Assembly: GCA_023258655.1 (NCBI GenBank)
Contig: JALQWO010000097.1
Coordinates: forward strand, 1 to 6,416
DNA length: 6,416 bases
Direction of reading: 5' to 3'
DNA from: Bacteroidia bacterium
GTDB taxonomy: Bacteria; Bacteroidota; Bacteroidia; NS11-12g; UBA955
The translations under genes were made by a program, and so were the position numbers. Numbering within the stretch: position 1 is the first letter of the stretch; every line of letters begins with the position of its first letter. The notes beneath the pieces are model-generated. The model was not told the DNA's origin. It saw only the letters and a list, made by a program, of their open reading frames with translations, and made no database searches. Below, one piece after another: positions 4,944 through 6,416 of this stretch.

Positions 4944-5880
4944 GGCCACAAAGATACTCGCAAATGAATATACGAAATTAGAGGGACATAAACAAGGGGT
5001 TTATGCGCTCGTTTGGTGTGATTTGGAGGGGGTGTTGGTGAGTGCGGGCGGAGATGGTTCGGTGGTGAAATGGTCTGTGCCGTTGGATGGTGATGTGGGG
5101 CCGGATGGGGTTGTAGGGGTGTTGTTTGCGCAGTTGCCGGAGCCGGTGTTCAGTTTGATGGTGGGGTTGGAGGGTGAAATTTGGGCGGGGAGTCAGGCCG
5201 GAAATCTGTATGTCTTGCGTGCCAAAAGTGCACCTCGGGTGATGGCTTTGGGGTCGTCGGTGTTTTTCATTCAGCGATGGTTGGATGGCAAAATTGCGGT
5301 AGGATTGGGCAGCGGGGCGTTGGTGTTTTTTGACGATGCGATGCAGGTGTTGGATAGGGTTTCAGTGGGACAAAAAAGCTTGCGTTGTTGTTTGGGAGAT
5401 CGCGGATTGGTGGGAGGCAGTGAGGGATGTATATGGCAATTGAATGCTGAGGGGGTGGTGATTCAGCGGTTTGAGGCGAATTCGCCATCGGTATTTTGTT
5501 TGGTGGGTAGGGAGGATGGCGGTTGGGTCAGTGGGGGCCGGGATGCGCTGTTGTGGTGGTTTGGGGCCGACGGAGGGGTAGAGGAGAAATTAAAAGCCCA
5601 TTTGTACACGATTCATGCGTTGGTGTTGGAGCCAGGTGAGGGGCGATGGTTGGCCAGTGGTGGGATGGACAAATCAATAAAAATCTGGGATGCCCAGGAG
5701 AATACATTGTTAAAGGTGGTTGATCGGTTGAAATTCCCAAATTTCGGCCACAGTCACTCCGTGAATGCCTTGGCGTGGTTGGGTGATCATGATGGCCGTA
5801 AAGCTTCTCGGTTGGGCCGGCGCTTGCTCGCAAGCGCCGGCGATGATAAAATTATCCGTATTTGGGCGGTTTCTGTTTGA
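4942..5880 (+). CDS. WD40 repeat beta-propeller protein
   Basis: 312-residue cytoplasmic protein made almost wholly of WD40 repeats, probably one seven-bladed propeller used as a protein-interaction platform. The clearest repeats are blade 1 (LEGH at 13-16, SAGGDGSVVKWSV at 34-46), blade 6 (KAH at 218-220, ASGGMDKSIKIWD at 238-250) and blade 7 (FGHSHSVNALAW at 268-279, ASAGDDKIIRIWAV at 297-310). Blades 2-5 (about 63-207) are degenerate but keep the spacing. There is no signal peptide, membrane segment or enzymatic domain. Similar stand-alone WD40 proteins occur in Bacteroidetes with no assigned function that I know of. The frame is open upstream, but that part runs antisense through the transferase. 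ATG at 4942 (MATKILANEY) is the best start, with ATG at 4936 as an alternative. Codons are strikingly G-rich (GTG, TTG, GGG). A perfect inverted repeat lies near the 3' end. Confidence 0.85.
   Translation: MATKILANEYTKLEGHKQGVYALVWCDLEGVLVSAGGDGSVVKWSVPLDGDVGPDGVVGVLFAQLPEPVFSLMVGLEGEIWAGSQAGNLYVLRAKSAPRVMALGSSVFFIQRWLDGKIAVGLGSGALVFFDDAMQVLDRVSVGQKSLRCCLGDRGLVGGSEGCIWQLNAEGVVIQRFEANSPSVFCLVGREDGGWVSGGRDALLWWFGADGGVEEKLKAHLYTIHALVLEPGEGRWLASGGMDKSIKIWDAQENTLLKVVDRLKFPNFGHSHSVNALAWLGDHDGRKASRLGRRLLASAGDDKIIRIWAVSV
4949..4956 (-). promoter_or_regulatory. Possible phosphopantetheinyl transferase promoter -7 box directly before the ATG
   Basis: TATCTTTG on the minus strand matches TAnnTTTG exactly and ends 5 nt before the ATG at 4943, the same geometry as in front of the helicase. 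It lies inside codons 3-5 of the divergent WD40 gene. A clear -33 TTG at the usual distance is missing (the nearest is TTTC 17 nt upstream). If real, the mRNA would be leaderless or nearly so, and the GTG at 4949 would be excluded as a start. Confidence 0.38.
5163..5190 (+). other. Potential G-quadruplex sequence in the WD40 coding strand
   Basis: Four runs of at least three G (5163-5166, 5172-5174, 5183-5185, 5187-5190) are separated by 5, 8 and 1 nt. One loop exceeds the usual limit of 7, so this is an extended rather than canonical motif. A second G-rich cluster at 5097-5119 has three GGGG runs plus a GG. Both could be by-products of the gene's G-rich codon choice. Confidence 0.3.
5816..5841. 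repeat. Perfect 12-bp inverted repeat inside the WD40 gene
   Basis: Arms GCCGGCGCTTG (5816-5826) and CAAGCGCCGGC (5831-5841) are exact reverse complements around CTCG. The outer C and G of that tetranucleotide can also pair, giving 12 bp. The element is markedly GC-rich. It encodes residues 292-300 (GRRLLASAG): the right arm carries the conserved LASAG strand of the last WD repeat, while the left arm falls in the loop between strands. No T tract follows on either strand, so it is not a standard intrinsic terminator. Confidence 0.8.
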
Positions 5881-5933
5881 TCTTTGATTTGGATTTATAA
5901 GTAGTGAGGGGTCAATTTGTTTTTCGATTCTAA

Positions 5934-6416
5934 TTATTCCACAATCCATTTGATTTGATTTTCAGAGCCCTCCACTTCAATAAAGTAAATTCCTGCCGAC
6001 TGAGCTGTGAGTGTGATTTGCTGTTGTCCTTTTTCGATGCGATGCGATGATACCTTGCTGCCTACGGCGTTGTATACATTTACGTTTCGGGATTGCTTGT
6101 TGTTGGCAATCTTCAATATCACCTCATTCCCCGCGCCGCTGGGGTTGGGGTAAAGGTTCACCGTGAGATTCTCACCCAGTTGGTTTGTGCCAAGTAATCG
6201 TGCATTCACCACGCCCAAATTGATGGTGTCTCGACAGCCGCCAGCCAACCCAACCAATCGGGGGTAAAACTTGCCCGTATCCTTGTAAGTATAACTCACC
6301 GCAGCGCCCCAAGCCGTATCCTTGGGTGCTTGCTTCGTATCACCAAACAACCACTTGTATTGAGTGGCACCCGTAATGCTGTTCTTACCATCGAAATTAA
6401 CGATCAACGGCACTTT
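5934..6416 (-). CDS. Type IX secretion substrate, C-terminal fragment: PKD-like domain + type A sorting domain
   Basis: The last 160 residues of a larger secreted or surface protein whose 5' part lies beyond the right edge; the frame is open to the window end. Residues about 1-71 look like a PKD (Ig-like) domain, with WLFGD (22-26), VSYTYKDTGKFYPRLVG (40-56) and GGCRDT (59-64). After a short linker, YPNPS (89-93) opens a type A C-terminal sorting domain: strands VILKIAN and VNVYNAVGSKV, then ITLTAQSAGIYFIEVEG and the final IKWIVE. In Bacteroidetes this domain directs export through the type IX system, and it is then removed when the protein is attached to the surface or released. The catalytic or binding part of the protein is not visible, so its function is unknown. 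It converges with the WD40 gene across a 53-nt gap (5881-5933) in which I see no convincing terminator hairpin. Confidence 0.88.
   Translation of the reverse strand, partial: KVPLIVNFDGKNSITGATQYKWLFGDTKQAPKDTAWGAAVSYTYKDTGKFYPRLVGLAGGCRDTINLGVVNARLLGTNQLGENLTVNLYPNPSGAGNEVILKIANNKQSRNVNVYNAVGSKVSSHRIEKGQQQITLTAQSAGIYFIEVEGSENQIKWIVE

Noticed and set aside
5881..5933. Bidirectional terminator between the convergent WD40 and secretion-substrate genes
   Set aside because: I found no stem longer than about 4 bp with a reasonable loop; a TTTTT stretch exists but has no hairpin before it.
1..6416. CRISPR arrays, tRNA or rRNA genes, insertion sequences, integrase or phage genes
   Set aside because: No regularly spaced repeats, cloverleaf or rRNA-like sequence, transposase-like protein or terminal inverted repeats were seen on either strand.

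Overview
The window looks like an ordinary chromosomal stretch of a Bacteroidota (Bacteroidetes) bacterium. Four points support this. The C-terminal fragment at the right edge is a type IX secretion substrate with a type A sorting domain. Promoter boxes of the Bacteroidetes form TAnnTTTG lie in front of several genes. No clear Shine-Dalgarno sequences precede the starts. The UvrD/PcrA helicase, histidine kinase and WD40 protein resemble families common in that phylum. I cannot place it below phylum.

Layout: the left part is one minus-strand block. From upstream to downstream it holds a UvrD/PcrA-type helicase (895-3234), a MazEF toxin-antitoxin pair (592-837 and 278-601, overlapping by 10 nt) and the start of rpsP, ribosomal protein S16 (1-131, cut by the window edge). 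mazE and rpsP each have a well-matched two-part promoter. The mazE promoter overlaps a palindrome that could be the MazE operator. The rpsP transcript should begin with a small hairpin.

The middle and right parts alternate in direction. A membrane-anchored histidine kinase (3349-4275, +) diverges from the helicase and meets a 4'-phosphopantetheinyl transferase (4272-4943, -) so tightly that their stop codons share TTAA. The transferase diverges from a seven-bladed WD40 protein (4942-5880, +), and the two ATG codons share one CATG. The WD40 gene carries a perfect 12-bp inverted repeat near its 3' end. A type IX secretion substrate fragment (5934-6416, -) runs off the right edge.

The genes do not form one pathway. 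They cover DNA repair, stress control, envelope sensing, carrier-protein activation and secretion. I found no new defence system or mobile element. The features most worth checking are regulatory or structural: very close or overlapping gene ends, promoter boxes that predict leaderless mRNAs, the mazE operator candidate, and the WD40 hairpin. No stretch longer than 300 bases lacks a gene; the longest gap (132-277) holds the rpsP promoter and leader.
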